This document shows positions 53,288 to 61,566 of a DNA stretch of 64,000 nt, piece after piece. Source of the stretch: Leifsonia virtsii (lineage in GTDB: Bacteria > Actinomycetota > Actinomycetes > Actinomycetales > Microbacteriaceae). A program made the position numbers and the translations under genes. Below the pieces are notes generated by a model, which made no database searches, had not been told where the DNA came from, and worked only from the letters and a program-made list of their open reading frames with translations. The stretch spans positions 62,001-126,000 of the forward strand of contig NZ_JAROCB010000001.1 in the NCBI RefSeq assembly GCF_030433675.1. Reading direction: 5' to 3'. Each line of letters begins with the position of its first letter. Position 1 is the stretch's first letter.

Positions 53288-53317
53288 TTGACGCGGTCGC
53301 TCCCGCGGGCGAATGAT
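53288..53317 (+). promoter_or_regulatory. Promoter of the ABC exporter; sets a leaderless start
   Basis: TTGACG (53288-53293), 18-bp spacer, AATGAT (53312-53317). The first in-frame ATG (53313) lies inside the -10, so the next ATG at 53325, 7 nt downstream, is the likely start. A third ATG follows at 53328. Confidence 0.5.
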
Positions 53318-53324
53318 TCAGCGC

Positions 53325-54137
53325 ATGATGAGTTCGCCGGACGCGGCGGAGCCCGCGGTCGTCATCGAAGGCCTGCGGGTGCGCCGCGGCCGGACCGACG
53401 TGCTGCACGGGCTCGACCTGCACATCCCGCGCGGCCAGGTCGTCGGCCTGCTCGGCCCGAGTGGATGCGGCAAGACAACGCTCATGCGCTCGATCGTCGG
53501 CGTGCAGCGCGTGAAGGCGGGAACCGTCTCGGTGCTCGGCCAGCCCGCCGGCTCCGCACCGCTGCGACACCGCGTCGGCTACGTCACGCAGGCGGCGAGC
53601 GTGTACGACGACCTGACCGTCCGGCAGAACCTGGACTACTTCCGCCGTGTGCTCGGGGCCGGTCGCGCCGACGTCGACCGGGCGATCGAGGCGACCGACC
53701 TCGGCGACCACGCCGGGCGGCTGGTCTCAGCGCTGTCCGGCGGCCAAGTGAGCCGCGTCTCCCTGGCCGCGGCGCTGCTCGGCTCGCCCGACCTGCTGGT
53801 GCTCGACGAGCCGACCGTCGGCCTCGACCCGCTGCTGCGCGTCGAGCTGTGGGCCCTGTTCCACCGGCTCGCCGGCTCGGGGACCAGCCTCCTGATCTCC
53901 AGCCATGTGATGGATGAGGCCACGCGCTGCGACCGCCTCATCCTGATGCGGGAGGGGGCGGTGCTCGCGGACACGACCCCGGCCGACCTGCTCGCCGAGA
54001 CCGGCGCGGCCGACGCGGAGGGTGCCTTCGTGGCTCTGCTGCGCCGCCACCACGCGCGTCACGCCCTTCCGGATCCGGACGTGGACGGCGACTCGGACAC
54101 ATCCGGCTCCTCCGGCGCCGGGGAGGACGCGCGATGA
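53325..54137 (+). CDS. ABC-2 type exporter ATP-binding protein
   Basis: A 270-aa ATPase of the drug/polymer-export (DrrA/NatA/CcmA-like) class. Walker A GPSGCGKTTLMRSIVG near residue 45 (from the chosen start), Q-loop GYVTQAASVYDDLTV, signature LSGGQVSRVSLAAALL (the usual LSGGQ(Q/M)RR has V-S here), Walker B LLVLDEPTVGLDPLLR and H-loop SSHVMDEATRCD. The C-terminal 40 residues are acidic and probably disordered. Its TGA overlaps the permease ATG. The exported compound is unknown. Confidence 0.92.
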   Translation: MMSSPDAAEPAVVIEGLRVRRGRTDVLHGLDLHIPRGQVVGLLGPSGCGKTTLMRSIVGVQRVKAGTVSVLGQPAGSAPLRHRVGYVTQAASVYDDLTVRQNLDYFRRVLGAGRADVDRAIEATDLGDHAGRLVSALSGGQVSRVSLAAALLGSPDLLVLDEPTVGLDPLLRVELWALFHRLAGSGTSLLISSHVMDEATRCDRLILMREGAVLADTTPADLLAETGAADAEGAFVALLRRHHARHALPDPDVDGDSDTSGSSGAGEDAR

Positions 54138-54868
54138 ACCCGACCCGCACCCTCGCGACCGCCGGCCGCGTGCTCACCCAGATCCGCCACGACCCCCGCA
54201 CCATCGTGCTGCTCCTCGTGGTCCCGAGCCTGCTGATCGGCCTGGTCGCCTGGATCTTCACCGACACGCCGGTCTTCCAGACGATCGGGCCGGCCATCCT
54301 CGCGCTGTTCCCGTTCATCGTGATGTTCCTGGTCACCTCGATCACGACTCTGCGGGAACGGCGCACAGGGACGCTGGAGCGTCTGCTCTCGATGCCGCTC
54401 GGCCGCAGCGACTTCATCCTCGGCTACACGCTCGCGTTCGGGCTCCTCGCCGTGGTGCAGGCGCTGCTCGCCTGCGCCTACGCGCTGTGGGTGTGCGGAC
54501 TCGAAGTGAAGGGCGACCCCTGGCTGCTGGTGGCGGTCGCCGTGACCGACGCCGTGCTGGGCTCCACGCTCGGCCTGTTCGCGAGCGCGTTCGCCCGCAC
54601 CGAGTTCCAGGTGGTGCAGTTCATGCCGCTGCTCGTCTTCCCGCAGATCCTGCTGGGCGGTATCTTCCTGCCGCGCGATCAGCTGCCGGCCGGCCTCCAG
54701 GAGTTCAGCGACTGGCTTCCGCTGTCGCACGCGGTGGACGCGCTCAACGCCGTCGCGACGAACTCGCACGACGCCGCCTACGTCGGCGGCCAGCTGCTCA
54801 TCATCGGAGCCTTCGCGGTCGCCGCGGTCGTCCTCGGCGCCCTCACCCTGCAGCGCCGCACCGCGTAG
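54134..54868 (+). CDS. ABC-2 type exporter permease
   Basis: A 244-aa membrane subunit with six TM helices, starting with a short amphipathic coupling helix (TAGRVLTQIRHDPRTIVLLLVVPSLLIGLV) and containing TTLRERRTGTLERLLSMPLGRSDFILGYT, the usual ABC-2 linker, and LLVFPQILLGGIFLPRDQLP...WLPLSHAVDAL near the end, as in DrrB-type permeases. It forms a dimer with two ATPases from the upstream gene. Start ATG overlaps the ATPase stop by 4 nt. A dispersed palindromic repeat follows. Confidence 0.92.
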   Translation: MNPTRTLATAGRVLTQIRHDPRTIVLLLVVPSLLIGLVAWIFTDTPVFQTIGPAILALFPFIVMFLVTSITTLRERRTGTLERLLSMPLGRSDFILGYTLAFGLLAVVQALLACAYALWVCGLEVKGDPWLLVAVAVTDAVLGSTLGLFASAFARTEFQVVQFMPLLVFPQILLGGIFLPRDQLPAGLQEFSDWLPLSHAVDALNAVATNSHDAAYVGGQLLIIGAFAVAAVVLGALTLQRRTA

Positions 54869-54888
54869 CCGCGCGCCGCGCGCGCGCT

Positions 54889-54958
54889 GCGACTGCGGCC
54901 TCCCGGAACGCCCGCGGGTGCGCGCGCGGCCGCACACGTACCGCGGGCCCGCAGTCGC
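54889..54958. repeat. Dispersed palindromic repeat, copy 3 of 3
   Basis: Arms GCGACTGCGG-N5-CGGAACG (54889-54910) and CGTACCG-N6-CGCAGTCGC (54937-54958) enclose 26 nt, the same size as the other copies. The right arm has one change (CGTACCG for CGTTCCG). Located between the ABC-2 permease and a convergent gene. Confidence 0.7.
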
Positions 54959-54967
54959 GGGCGCGGC

Positions 54968-55420
54968 TCAGACGGCGGCGGTCTCGTCCTCGTCGGGCTC
55001 GGGCAGCTCTGCGGTGCCCGTGTAGCGGTAGCGGACGCGCGTGCCCGTGGCGGGCTCGTCCAGCAGGCGCCACTCGGTGCCGACGTTGTCGCCGTCGCCG
55101 ACGGTCGAGACGTCGCGGATGACCTCCTTCGGCTGCCCGTCGACGAACGACTGGATGACCTCGGCGTACACCTCCGAGTCCGGGTTCAGCAGCACGGCGA
55201 TGTAGTGGTCCGATCGCCGCACCTCGCGGGCGGGCACCCACATCCGGCCGTCGAACTGCACGAGGGTGCCGCCGTCGGCGGCGCCGTGCGGTCTGACCCC
55301 GGTGACGATGCCGTCCAGCCAGGTGTCGCCGTCGCGGTACGCGTACAGCTCGCGCATCGGCGACTCGTAGTCGGCCTCGTCGGCCCCGTCCTCGTCCAAA
55401 TAGTCCAGCGGTGACGTCAT
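54968..55420 (-). CDS. Unknown acidic protein coupled to the YcaQ-like gene
   Basis: A 150-aa soluble, acidic protein. No family is recognised. It has alternating short strands (TWLDGIVTGVRPHGAADGGTLVQFDGRMWVPAREVRRSDHYIAV, read in parts), suggesting a small beta-barrel in the first half, then LLNPDSEVYAEVIQSFVDGQPKEVIRDV, and an acidic end. Its ATG overlaps the stop of the upstream winged-helix gene (ATGA), so the two are made together and may act together. An Asp/Glu-rich N-terminus (LDYLDEDGADEADYES) is possibly disordered. Confidence 0.7.
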   Translation of the reverse strand: MTSPLDYLDEDGADEADYESPMRELYAYRDGDTWLDGIVTGVRPHGAADGGTLVQFDGRMWVPAREVRRSDHYIAVLLNPDSEVYAEVIQSFVDGQPKEVIRDVSTVGDGDNVGTEWRLLDEPATGTRVRYRYTGTAELPEPDEDETAAV

Positions 55421-56646
55421 GCCCCGAACCCTACCCCCGCGCGGAGCGCGTCCGCGAGGAGGGGAGCGAGGTCGCCGCGGGCGCCGTCGGCGACCTCCAC
55501 CCGCTCCAGGCCCTGCCAGGCGGCGGTCTCGTGGAGCAGCGGGACGAGCCGGTCGAGCGTCGCGGCCGGCGCGCCCGGCTCGGTCCACGCCGACTGGACG
55601 CGCAGCACGCCGGCCTGGCGGTCGCTCTTCAGGTCGATGCGGCCGACCAGCGCGTCGTCGAGGAGGATGGGCAGCGAGTAGTAGCCGTAGACCCGCTGCG
55701 GCGCCGGCGTGTAGATCTCGATCCGGTAGTGGAACCCGAACATCCGCAGCGCCCGGTCGCGGAACCACACCACGGGGTCGAACGGCGAGAGCAGCGCGGC
55801 GGCCTCGATGCTGCGCGGCTTGCGGGCGTCGCGGTGCAGCCACGCCTTGACCGGACGACCCGCGCTCTCCCAGCCGGGGACGGTCACCGGGATGAGCTCG
55901 CCCGTGTCCTCCAGCTCCTGCAGTGCGACCGAGACCCGCGGACCCTTGATGCGGTAGTAGTCGGCGAAGTCGCGCGCGGTGCCGATGCCGTAGGCGACCG
56001 CGGCGCGGCGCAGCAGCTCGCGGATGGCGTCGGCGTCGTCGACTGTGCGCGACAGGACGCTCGCGGGCAGCACGTCCTCCGCCAGCGCGTAGCGGCGCTG
56101 GAACCGCGTGCGCCCGGCGATCGCGACCTCGCCGAACAGGAACATCCGCTCGAGCGCCCGCTTCACCTCCGACCAGCCCCACCACGGACCCGTGCGGTGG
56201 TTCGCGTCGTGCTCGATCTCGCCCGCGACCAGCGGGCCACGCGTCGCGAGCTCCGAGCGAAGCCACTCGACGGTGCTGTCGTTGACCTCGAACCAGCTGC
56301 CCGGACCGCCGTAGCGCTCGCGGTAGGCGCGCATCCGCCAGGCGAACAGAGGCCAGTCCTCCTTGCGCATGAAGGCGGCCTCGTGCGGCCAGTACTCGGT
56401 GTGCGGGCCGCGGCCGTCGAAGGTCAGCCGGTCGAGCAGCGTGCGGTCGTACGAGCCGAGCCGGGCGAAGGCGGGCAGGTAGTGGCTGCGCTCGAACACG
56501 TTCACCGAGTCGATCTGCAGCAGCCCGAGCCGGTCGATCAGCCCGTTGAGCTGGCGCGTGCCGACGACTGCGGGCCGCGGCCTCCCGAACCCCTGGGCGG
56601 CGAGCGCGATGCGTCGGGCGAGAGCGGGGGAGACCTGTTCGACCAC
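55417..56646 (-). CDS. YcaQ-like winged-helix DNA-binding protein (possible crosslink-repair glycosylase)
   Basis: A 409-aa protein of the HTH_42/YcaQ family; E. coli YcaQ and Streptomyces AlkX/AZL-type relatives are DNA glycosylases that unhook interstrand crosslinks. It has IALAAQGFGRPRP, LQIDSVNVFERSHYLPAFARLG, EYWPHEAAFMRKEDWPLF, VLSRTVDDADAIRELLRRAA, and LLSPFDPVVWFRDRALRMFGFHYRIEIYTPAPQRVYGYYSLPIL (in parts; the QIDSVNV region holds the QxD active-site motif of glycosylase members). GTG at 56646 lies 6 nt after TAGGGT (56653-56658), so leaderless. Repair role is inferred. Confidence 0.85.
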   Translation of the reverse strand: MVEQVSPALARRIALAAQGFGRPRPAVVGTRQLNGLIDRLGLLQIDSVNVFERSHYLPAFARLGSYDRTLLDRLTFDGRGPHTEYWPHEAAFMRKEDWPLFAWRMRAYRERYGGPGSWFEVNDSTVEWLRSELATRGPLVAGEIEHDANHRTGPWWGWSEVKRALERMFLFGEVAIAGRTRFQRRYALAEDVLPASVLSRTVDDADAIRELLRRAAVAYGIGTARDFADYYRIKGPRVSVALQELEDTGELIPVTVPGWESAGRPVKAWLHRDARKPRSIEAAALLSPFDPVVWFRDRALRMFGFHYRIEIYTPAPQRVYGYYSLPILLDDALVGRIDLKSDRQAGVLRVQSAWTEPGAPAATLDRLVPLLHETAAWQGLERVEVADGARGDLAPLLADALRAGVGFGA

Positions 56647-56680
56647 GGCTCGACCCTACCGACAACCCCGGACATCGGAC

Positions 56681-56735
56681 GTTCACCGAGCCGTCACCCG
56701 CGCGCGACCGGCCGGACGCCTGGCCTTTCTAGCGT
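56681..56735 (+). promoter_or_regulatory. Possible PHO box and promoter of the ABC importer
   Basis: Two adjacent 11-nt units, GTTCACCGAGC (56681-56691) and CGTCACCCGCG (56692-56702), match the direct-repeat format GTTCACC-N4 of actinobacterial PhoP boxes. TAGCGT (56730-56735) is a -10 candidate, which puts the box just upstream of the -35 region. A hairpin CCGGGCG/CGCCCGG follows in the leader before GGAGG. Confidence 0.4.
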
Positions 56736-56786
56736 GACGCGAGTCCGGGCGCTCCGCCCGGGCGACACCTGCACTGGAGGAAACCC

Positions 56787-57923
56787 GTGATCAACAAGCG
56801 CGCACGTGTCGCCGGCCTCGCCGCCGCGGCCACCGTCGTCGCACTCTCGCTCGCCGCCTGCTCGGGCGGGGCGAACGCCAGCACCGAGGACCCCTCGAAG
56901 ATCAAGACCGCCACCGACGTCGCGTCCGCCGGGGGCATGGACGCGCTGGTCGCGGCCGCGAAGAAGGAGGGCAGCCTCAACATCATCGCGACGCCGGGCG
57001 ACTGGGCGAACTACCAGGAGATCTTCGACGGCTTCACCAAGAAGTACGGGATCACCATCAACCCGAGCCAGGACAGTGCCTCCAGCCAGGAGGAGATCGA
57101 CGCCGCCAAGAAGCTCAAGGGCCAGGACACCGCTCCGGACACGTTCGACATCGGCTCCTCGGTCGCGCTCGCGAACACCGAGTACTTCGCGCCGTACAAG
57201 CCGACCGGGTGGGACGACATCCCCGAGAACCAGAAGGAGAAGGACGGCCTCTGGAAGGTCGGCTACTACGGCGTCATGGCGGTCGGCTACGACGCCAACA
57301 AGATCAAGACGGCGCCGAAGAGCTTCGACGACCTGCTGAAGCCCGAATTCAAGGGCGCCGTCGCGCTCAACGGCAACCCGACCCAGGCGGCCGCCGCGGC
57401 CGGCGCGGTCGCGTACGCGACCCTGCAGAACGGCGGGACGCTGGACGACCTGAGCAAGGGCGTCGAGTGGTTCGGCAAGCTCAAGAAGGCGGGCAACTGG
57501 AACGCCGCCGACGGCAAGCCGAACACCATCGCCTCCGGTGAGACCCCGGTGCTGCTCGACTGGTCGTTCAACCAGAAGGGCTACGCCACCTCCGACACCA
57601 TCAAGGGCGGCGGCGTGAACTGGAAGTACGTCGTGCTCCCGGGCACCGCGTACGTCGGCTACTACAACCAGGCCATCAACAAGGACGCCCCGCACCCCGC
57701 GGCCGCCCGCCTGTGGGAGGAGTACCTCTACAGCGACGCCGCCCAGAACGCGTGGCTGAAGGGCGGCGCCTACCCTGCCCGCGTCGACGCGATGGAGAAG
57801 GCCGGCACGCTGGACAAGGCCGACTTCCCGGGCAAGCTGGACAAGGTGGCCGTCATGACGGACAAGCAGGCCACCGACGCGGGCACCCTGCTCAACTCCA
57901 CCTGGGCGAACGCGGTCGGCTGA
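56787..57923 (+). CDS. ABC importer substrate-binding lipoprotein (polyamine/phosphonate/iron type)
   Basis: A 378-aa family-1 extracellular solute-binding protein. The N-terminus has basic residues, a hydrophobic stretch and the lipobox LAAC (Cys near residue 25). The mature part has MDALVAAAKKEGSLNIIATPGDWANYQEIFDGFTKKYGI (in parts), YGVMAVGYDANKI, SFDDLLKPEFKGAVALNGNP and YAGYYNQAINKDAPHPAAARLW-like 'YVGYYNQAINKDAPHP'. This pattern is shared by spermidine, Fe3+, thiamine and 2-aminoethylphosphonate binding proteins, so the ligand is open. GTG start after CTGGAGG. First of four coupled genes; possible PhoP control suggests a phosphorus compound. Confidence 0.88.
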   Translation: MINKRARVAGLAAAATVVALSLAACSGGANASTEDPSKIKTATDVASAGGMDALVAAAKKEGSLNIIATPGDWANYQEIFDGFTKKYGITINPSQDSASSQEEIDAAKKLKGQDTAPDTFDIGSSVALANTEYFAPYKPTGWDDIPENQKEKDGLWKVGYYGVMAVGYDANKIKTAPKSFDDLLKPEFKGAVALNGNPTQAAAAAGAVAYATLQNGGTLDDLSKGVEWFGKLKKAGNWNAADGKPNTIASGETPVLLDWSFNQKGYATSDTIKGGGVNWKYVVLPGTAYVGYYNQAINKDAPHPAAARLWEEYLYSDAAQNAWLKGGAYPARVDAMEKAGTLDKADFPGKLDKVAVMTDKQATDAGTLLNSTWANAVG

Positions 57924-58900
57924 TGACCGACACCGTCGCAGGCGCTGCGGCGCCCGCGGCCGGACGCACTGCCGCCGGGAGCTCCGTGACGGAGCCCCGG
58001 CGGCAGCCGTCGTCGGCCCGGCCCGCCGGAGCGCGGGCCGGGCGCCGGCGCCGGGGCGGCGTCGCGGCCGTGCTGGGGCTGACCCCCTTCGCCTTCTACG
58101 TGGTGGTGTTCCTCGCCATCCCGACCGTCGTCGCCGTCGGCAGCGGGTTCGTGGACGGCGAGGGCCGCTTCACCTGGTCGAACCTCTCCGGGCTCGCCGA
58201 GCCGGCCATCGCGGGTTCGTTCTTCGGCGCGTTCTGGCTCTCCGCGGTCACCGCGATCGTGGGGGCGATCGCCGGCGCCGCGCTCTGCTTCGCCATGCTC
58301 CGCTCCCGTCCGGGAGGCGTGACGCGCTCGCTCGTGGACTCGGCCAGCAGCGTCCTCGCCCAGTTCGGCGGCGTGATGCTCGCGTTCGCGTTCATCGCCA
58401 CCATCGGTGCGCAGGGCCTGGTCACCGTTCTGCTGCGGAACCTCGCGCACATCAACATCTACGAGAACGGCGTCTGGCTCTACACCGTGCCCGGCCTCAT
58501 CCTGCCGTACCTCTACTTCCAGATCCCGCTCATGGTCATCACCTTCCTGCCCGCGCTGGAGGGCCTGCGTCCCCAGTGGCTGGAGGCGACAGCGACCCTC
58601 GGCGGCAGTCGCTGGACGTACTGGACGCGCGTGGGCGGCCCCATCCTGCTTCCGTCGTTCCTCGGCAGCCTGCTGCTCCTGTTCGCGAACGCGTTCTCGT
58701 CGTACGCGACCGCCGCGGCCCTGGTCGGCCAGGCGAACAACATCGTGTCGCTGCAGATCCGCCAGGCGCTGATCAGCGAGACCGTGCTCGGCCGGGCGAA
58801 CCTCGCGGGGGCGATGGCGCTCGGGATGCTCGTGGTCATGGTCGTCGTCATGCTCGCCTACTCGGCGCTGGTGCGCCGGACCGCGCGGTGGCAGCGGTGA
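57923..58900 (+). CDS. ABC importer permease, subunit 1
   Basis: A 325-aa binding-protein-dependent permease with a long basic N-terminal tail (about 45 residues) and six TM helices. The coupling (EAA) loop reads LEATATLGGSRWTYWTRVGGPIL near residue 225. PotB/CysT-type topology. ATG overlaps the binding-protein stop by one base (TGATG), and its TGA overlaps the GTG of the second permease. It forms a heterodimer with that subunit. Confidence 0.92.
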   Translation: MTDTVAGAAAPAAGRTAAGSSVTEPRRQPSSARPAGARAGRRRRGGVAAVLGLTPFAFYVVVFLAIPTVVAVGSGFVDGEGRFTWSNLSGLAEPAIAGSFFGAFWLSAVTAIVGAIAGAALCFAMLRSRPGGVTRSLVDSASSVLAQFGGVMLAFAFIATIGAQGLVTVLLRNLAHINIYENGVWLYTVPGLILPYLYFQIPLMVITFLPALEGLRPQWLEATATLGGSRWTYWTRVGGPILLPSFLGSLLLLFANAFSSYATAAALVGQANNIVSLQIRQALISETVLGRANLAGAMALGMLVVMVVVMLAYSALVRRTARWQR

Positions 58901-59760
58901 CCCGGGCGGTGGATGTGCAGCCGGCGCAGGCGGGGCCGGCGCGCCGCCGTCGCGCCCCCGAGCTGCGCCTCGGTCCTGGCCGCACCGTCCGGACCGTGAT
59001 CTGGGTGGTGCTCGGGCTGTTCTTCCTCATCCCGCTGCTCTCGATGGTGGAGTTCACCCTGCGCGGGCCGAAGCCCGGCGTCTACACTCTCGACCGCTGG
59101 GTCGCGGTGTTCTCCGGCGAGACGACGCGCTACGACCGCGTCTACCAGGGGCTCGGCAACTCGCTCGTGCTGGCGGCGGTGACCGTCGCGATCGTGCTGC
59201 TCGTGCTGCTGCCGACGATCGTGCTGGTGGAGCTCCGCTTCCCGAAGCTGCGCCGCCTGCTCGAAGGCGTCTGCCTGCTGCCGATCATGATCCCCGCGAT
59301 CGTGATGGTCGTCGGGCTCGCGCCGACCTACGCCGTCGTCACCGAGGTGTTCGGCTCCGGAGCCTGGACGCTCGCCTTCGCCTACGGCATCACCGTGCTG
59401 CCGTACGCGTACCGCGCGATCCAGAGCAATGTCGCCGGCGTCGACATGGTCACCCTCAGCGAGGCCGCGCGCTCCCTCGGCGCCGGCTGGTGGACCGTGT
59501 TCTGGCGCGTGCTCGTCCCGAACCTGCGCCGCGGCATCCTGGCCGCCTCCGCGCTCTCGGTCGCCGTCGTCCTGGGCGAATTCACCATCGCCTCGCTGCT
59601 CTCCCGCGTCAACCTGCAGACCTCCCTGCTGCTGGTGTCGCAGTCCGACCCCTTCGTCGCGGTCATCTTCGCGCTCCTCGCGCTGGTGTTCGCGTTCGTC
59701 CTCCTCGTCGCCGTCGACCGCCTCGTGAGCGTGCGGCGCCGGCGCACCGCGAAAGGCTGA
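58897..59760 (+). CDS. ABC importer permease, subunit 2
   Basis: A 287-aa PotC-like permease with six TM helices (first: IWVVLGLFFLIPLLSMVEFTL). The EAA loop reads LSEAARSLGAGWWTVFWRVLVPNLRRGI. Start is the GTG overlapping the subunit 1 stop (GTGA), preceding a basic cytoplasmic end (QAGPARRRRAPELR). It is followed one base later by the ATPase gene. The two permeases differ clearly in sequence, which fits a heterodimeric import channel. Confidence 0.92.
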   Translation: MTRAVDVQPAQAGPARRRRAPELRLGPGRTVRTVIWVVLGLFFLIPLLSMVEFTLRGPKPGVYTLDRWVAVFSGETTRYDRVYQGLGNSLVLAAVTVAIVLLVLLPTIVLVELRFPKLRRLLEGVCLLPIMIPAIVMVVGLAPTYAVVTEVFGSGAWTLAFAYGITVLPYAYRAIQSNVAGVDMVTLSEAARSLGAGWWTVFWRVLVPNLRRGILAASALSVAVVLGEFTIASLLSRVNLQTSLLLVSQSDPFVAVIFALLALVFAFVLLVAVDRLVSVRRRRTAKG

Positions 59761-59761
59761 C

Positions 59762-60829
59762 ATGACCGCCCTCGAAACGCCCCTCCTCGGCGCGCGCACC
59801 GGATCCACGGTGAAGTTGCGCGACCTCGTCCGCGACTTCGGCGGCGGGGCCGGCCTCTCCGGCTTCGACCTGGCGGCCGCGCCCGGCGAGCTGATCGCCC
59901 TGCTCGGCCCGAGCGGATGCGGCAAGACGACCGCGCTGCGCTCGCTGGCCGGCCTCGAGCGGGTCGACAGCGGCAGCATCCTCATCGACGGTCGCGACGT
60001 CACCGACGAGCCGACCAACCGCCGCGACCTCGGGATGGTGTTCCAGTCGTACTCGCTGTTCCCGCACCTGACGTCGGGCCAGAACGTGGAGTTCGGTCTC
60101 CGGATGCGCCGTGTCGCCCCGGCCGAGCGCCGCCGCCGGGCCGAAGCGGCACTGGAGCTGGTCGGCCTCGACCACCACGCGGGCCGCTACGCCCACCAGC
60201 TCTCCGGCGGCCAGCAGCAGCGCGTCGCGCTCGCCCGCGCGCTCGTCACCGAGCCGCGGGTGCTGCTGCTCGACGAACCGCTGTCGGCGCTCGACGCGAA
60301 GGTCAGGGTCCAGCTCCGGGACGAGATCCGCCGCATCCAGACCGAGCTCGGCATCACCACCTTCTTCGTCACCCACGACCAGGAGGAGGCGCTCGCCGTC
60401 GCCGACCGGGTCGCCGTCATGCGGTCGGGCCGGATCGAGCAGATCGGCAGCCCCGAGGAGCTCTACCACCGCCCGGCGACGGCGTTCGTGGCGGAGTTCG
60501 TGGGTCTGACGAATCGCGTCGACGGCACGGTCGCGGGCGGGCGCCTGCAGGTGCTCGGCCAGGAGGTGCCGCTGGCGTCGGAGGTCGCCGACGGGCCGGT
60601 CACCGCCTACCTGCGGCCGGAGGACGTGCTGCTCGCGGCGGACGGCCTCCCCGCCGTCGTGCTCACCACGAGCTTCCTCGGCGCGCTCCGCCGCACCCGC
60701 GTGCGCCTGGCGGACGGCACCGAGCTCGCGCTCCAGCACGGCGCGCGCGAGCGTCCGGAGCCGGGCGACAGGGTGTCCGTCGCGCTGACGGGCTCGCCGG
60801 TGACGGTCGCTCCGCGCGCCGACGCCTGA
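59762..60829 (+). CDS. ABC importer ATP-binding protein with TOBE domain
   Basis: A 355-aa PotA/FbpC-type ATPase. Walker A GPSGCGKTTALRSLAG near residue 48, Q-loop GMVFQSYSLFPHLT, signature LSGGQQQRVALARAL, Walker B VLLLDEPLSALDAKVR and H-loop FVTHDQEEALAVADRV. From about residue 270 a TOBE_2 domain follows (VTAYLRPEDVLLA, VVLTTSFLGALRRTRVRLADG). The binding site for an inhibitory ligand in such TOBE domains is not evident here. Last of the four genes; a small hairpin (60838-60859) follows. Confidence 0.94.
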   Translation: MTALETPLLGARTGSTVKLRDLVRDFGGGAGLSGFDLAAAPGELIALLGPSGCGKTTALRSLAGLERVDSGSILIDGRDVTDEPTNRRDLGMVFQSYSLFPHLTSGQNVEFGLRMRRVAPAERRRRAEAALELVGLDHHAGRYAHQLSGGQQQRVALARALVTEPRVLLLDEPLSALDAKVRVQLRDEIRRIQTELGITTFFVTHDQEEALAVADRVAVMRSGRIEQIGSPEELYHRPATAFVAEFVGLTNRVDGTVAGGRLQVLGQEVPLASEVADGPVTAYLRPEDVLLAADGLPAVVLTTSFLGALRRTRVRLADGTELALQHGARERPEPGDRVSVALTGSPVTVAPRADA

Positions 60830-60837
60830 CGTCGGGA

Positions 60838-60859
60838 TCCGGACGCCGCGCTGTCCGGA
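60838..60859 (+). terminator. Short hairpin after the ABC importer operon
   Basis: TCCGGAC (60838-60844) pairs with GTCCGGA (60853-60859) around an 8-nt loop, 8 bp after the ATPase stop. A modest terminator. Confidence 0.5.
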
Positions 60860-60903
60860 AACCGGGCAGTCCCGTGGCGCGACCTCCGGAGTAGAGTCCG
60901 CGC

Positions 60904-61503
60904 ATGTCCAGCGAGTCTCCACTCTCGGGGGAGCGCGCGGGGGAGGACCAGGAAGCCGCTGTGCCGATCGATCCCGCGACGTTCGAGCGAACCCAGTCCC
61001 TCACGGACATCGCGCACCGCATCACCGTGCGCGATGTCATCACCTTCCCGTGGTTCCGCCCCATCGACACCATCAGCCCCACCCACACGGTGGGGAAGGG
61101 ACGGACCAACCTCACCCTGATCGCCCCCGACATCATGCAGACGGACACGACCGGCACGCCGTACGCGTCGTTCAGCTTCCGTCCGACGCCGTCGGGCGGA
61201 CCGGGGGTCTCGGTGCACTTCACCCCGGGCGACTACGGCGCCACGACGGTGAGCGACTACCTCGTGACCTTCGTCGTCACGGCGAACGGCGCCGTGAACC
61301 TCAACGTGGGCGGCTACGCCGGCGGCACGACGCCGACGGGACTCGGCCCGCGCACGGTCAACGGCAACGTCGCGATCGTGGTCGGCCTGAAGAGCGTGCC
61401 GCCGACGCAGGTGACCTACGCGTCCATCCAGCAGACGGGAGGCGCGGGCTGGCAGTGGTTCCGCACCGCCATCGAGTACCCGCCGCTCATCATCCAACTG
61501 TGA
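60904..61503 (+). CDS. Protein of unknown family, beta-rich
   Basis: A 199-aa protein with no recognised family. Residues 1-40 are polar and charged. From residue 45 the sequence is rich in beta-prone segments (TNLTLIAPDIMQ, YASFSFRPTPSGGPGVSVHFTPGDYG, DYLVTFVVTANGAVNLNVGGYAGG, VAIVVGLKSVPPTQVTYASIQQ, read in parts), which would suit a jelly-roll or Ig-like sandwich. No signal peptide, TM helix or cysteine is visible. ATG comes 6 nt after TAGAGT (60892-60897): leaderless. It ends 63 bp before the AI-2E gene promoter start codon region. Amino-acid bias differs from neighbours (many T/G/P). Confidence 0.75.
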   Translation: MSSESPLSGERAGEDQEAAVPIDPATFERTQSLTDIAHRITVRDVITFPWFRPIDTISPTHTVGKGRTNLTLIAPDIMQTDTTGTPYASFSFRPTPSGGPGVSVHFTPGDYGATTVSDYLVTFVVTANGAVNLNVGGYAGGTTPTGLGPRTVNGNVAIVVGLKSVPPTQVTYASIQQTGGAGWQWFRTAIEYPPLIIQL

Positions 61504-61531
61504 GGCCCCCGGCAACCGCGTGGCCCGTTCA

Positions 61532-61559
61532 TTGATCGGTCGGCGGCCCGGCATACACT
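61532..61559 (+). promoter_or_regulatory. Promoter of the AI-2E family gene, leaderless
   Basis: TTGATC (61532-61537), 16-bp spacer, TACACT (61554-61559), then 7 nt to the ATG. This is one of the best-formed promoters in the window. Confidence 0.6.
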
Positions 61560-61566
61560 GACGGGC

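Noticed and set aside
56736-56786. TPP riboswitch in the leader of the ABC importer (thiamine uptake idea)
   Set aside because: The leader is only about 50 nt and lacks the CUGAGA core; only a CCGGGCG/CGCCCGG hairpin is visible.
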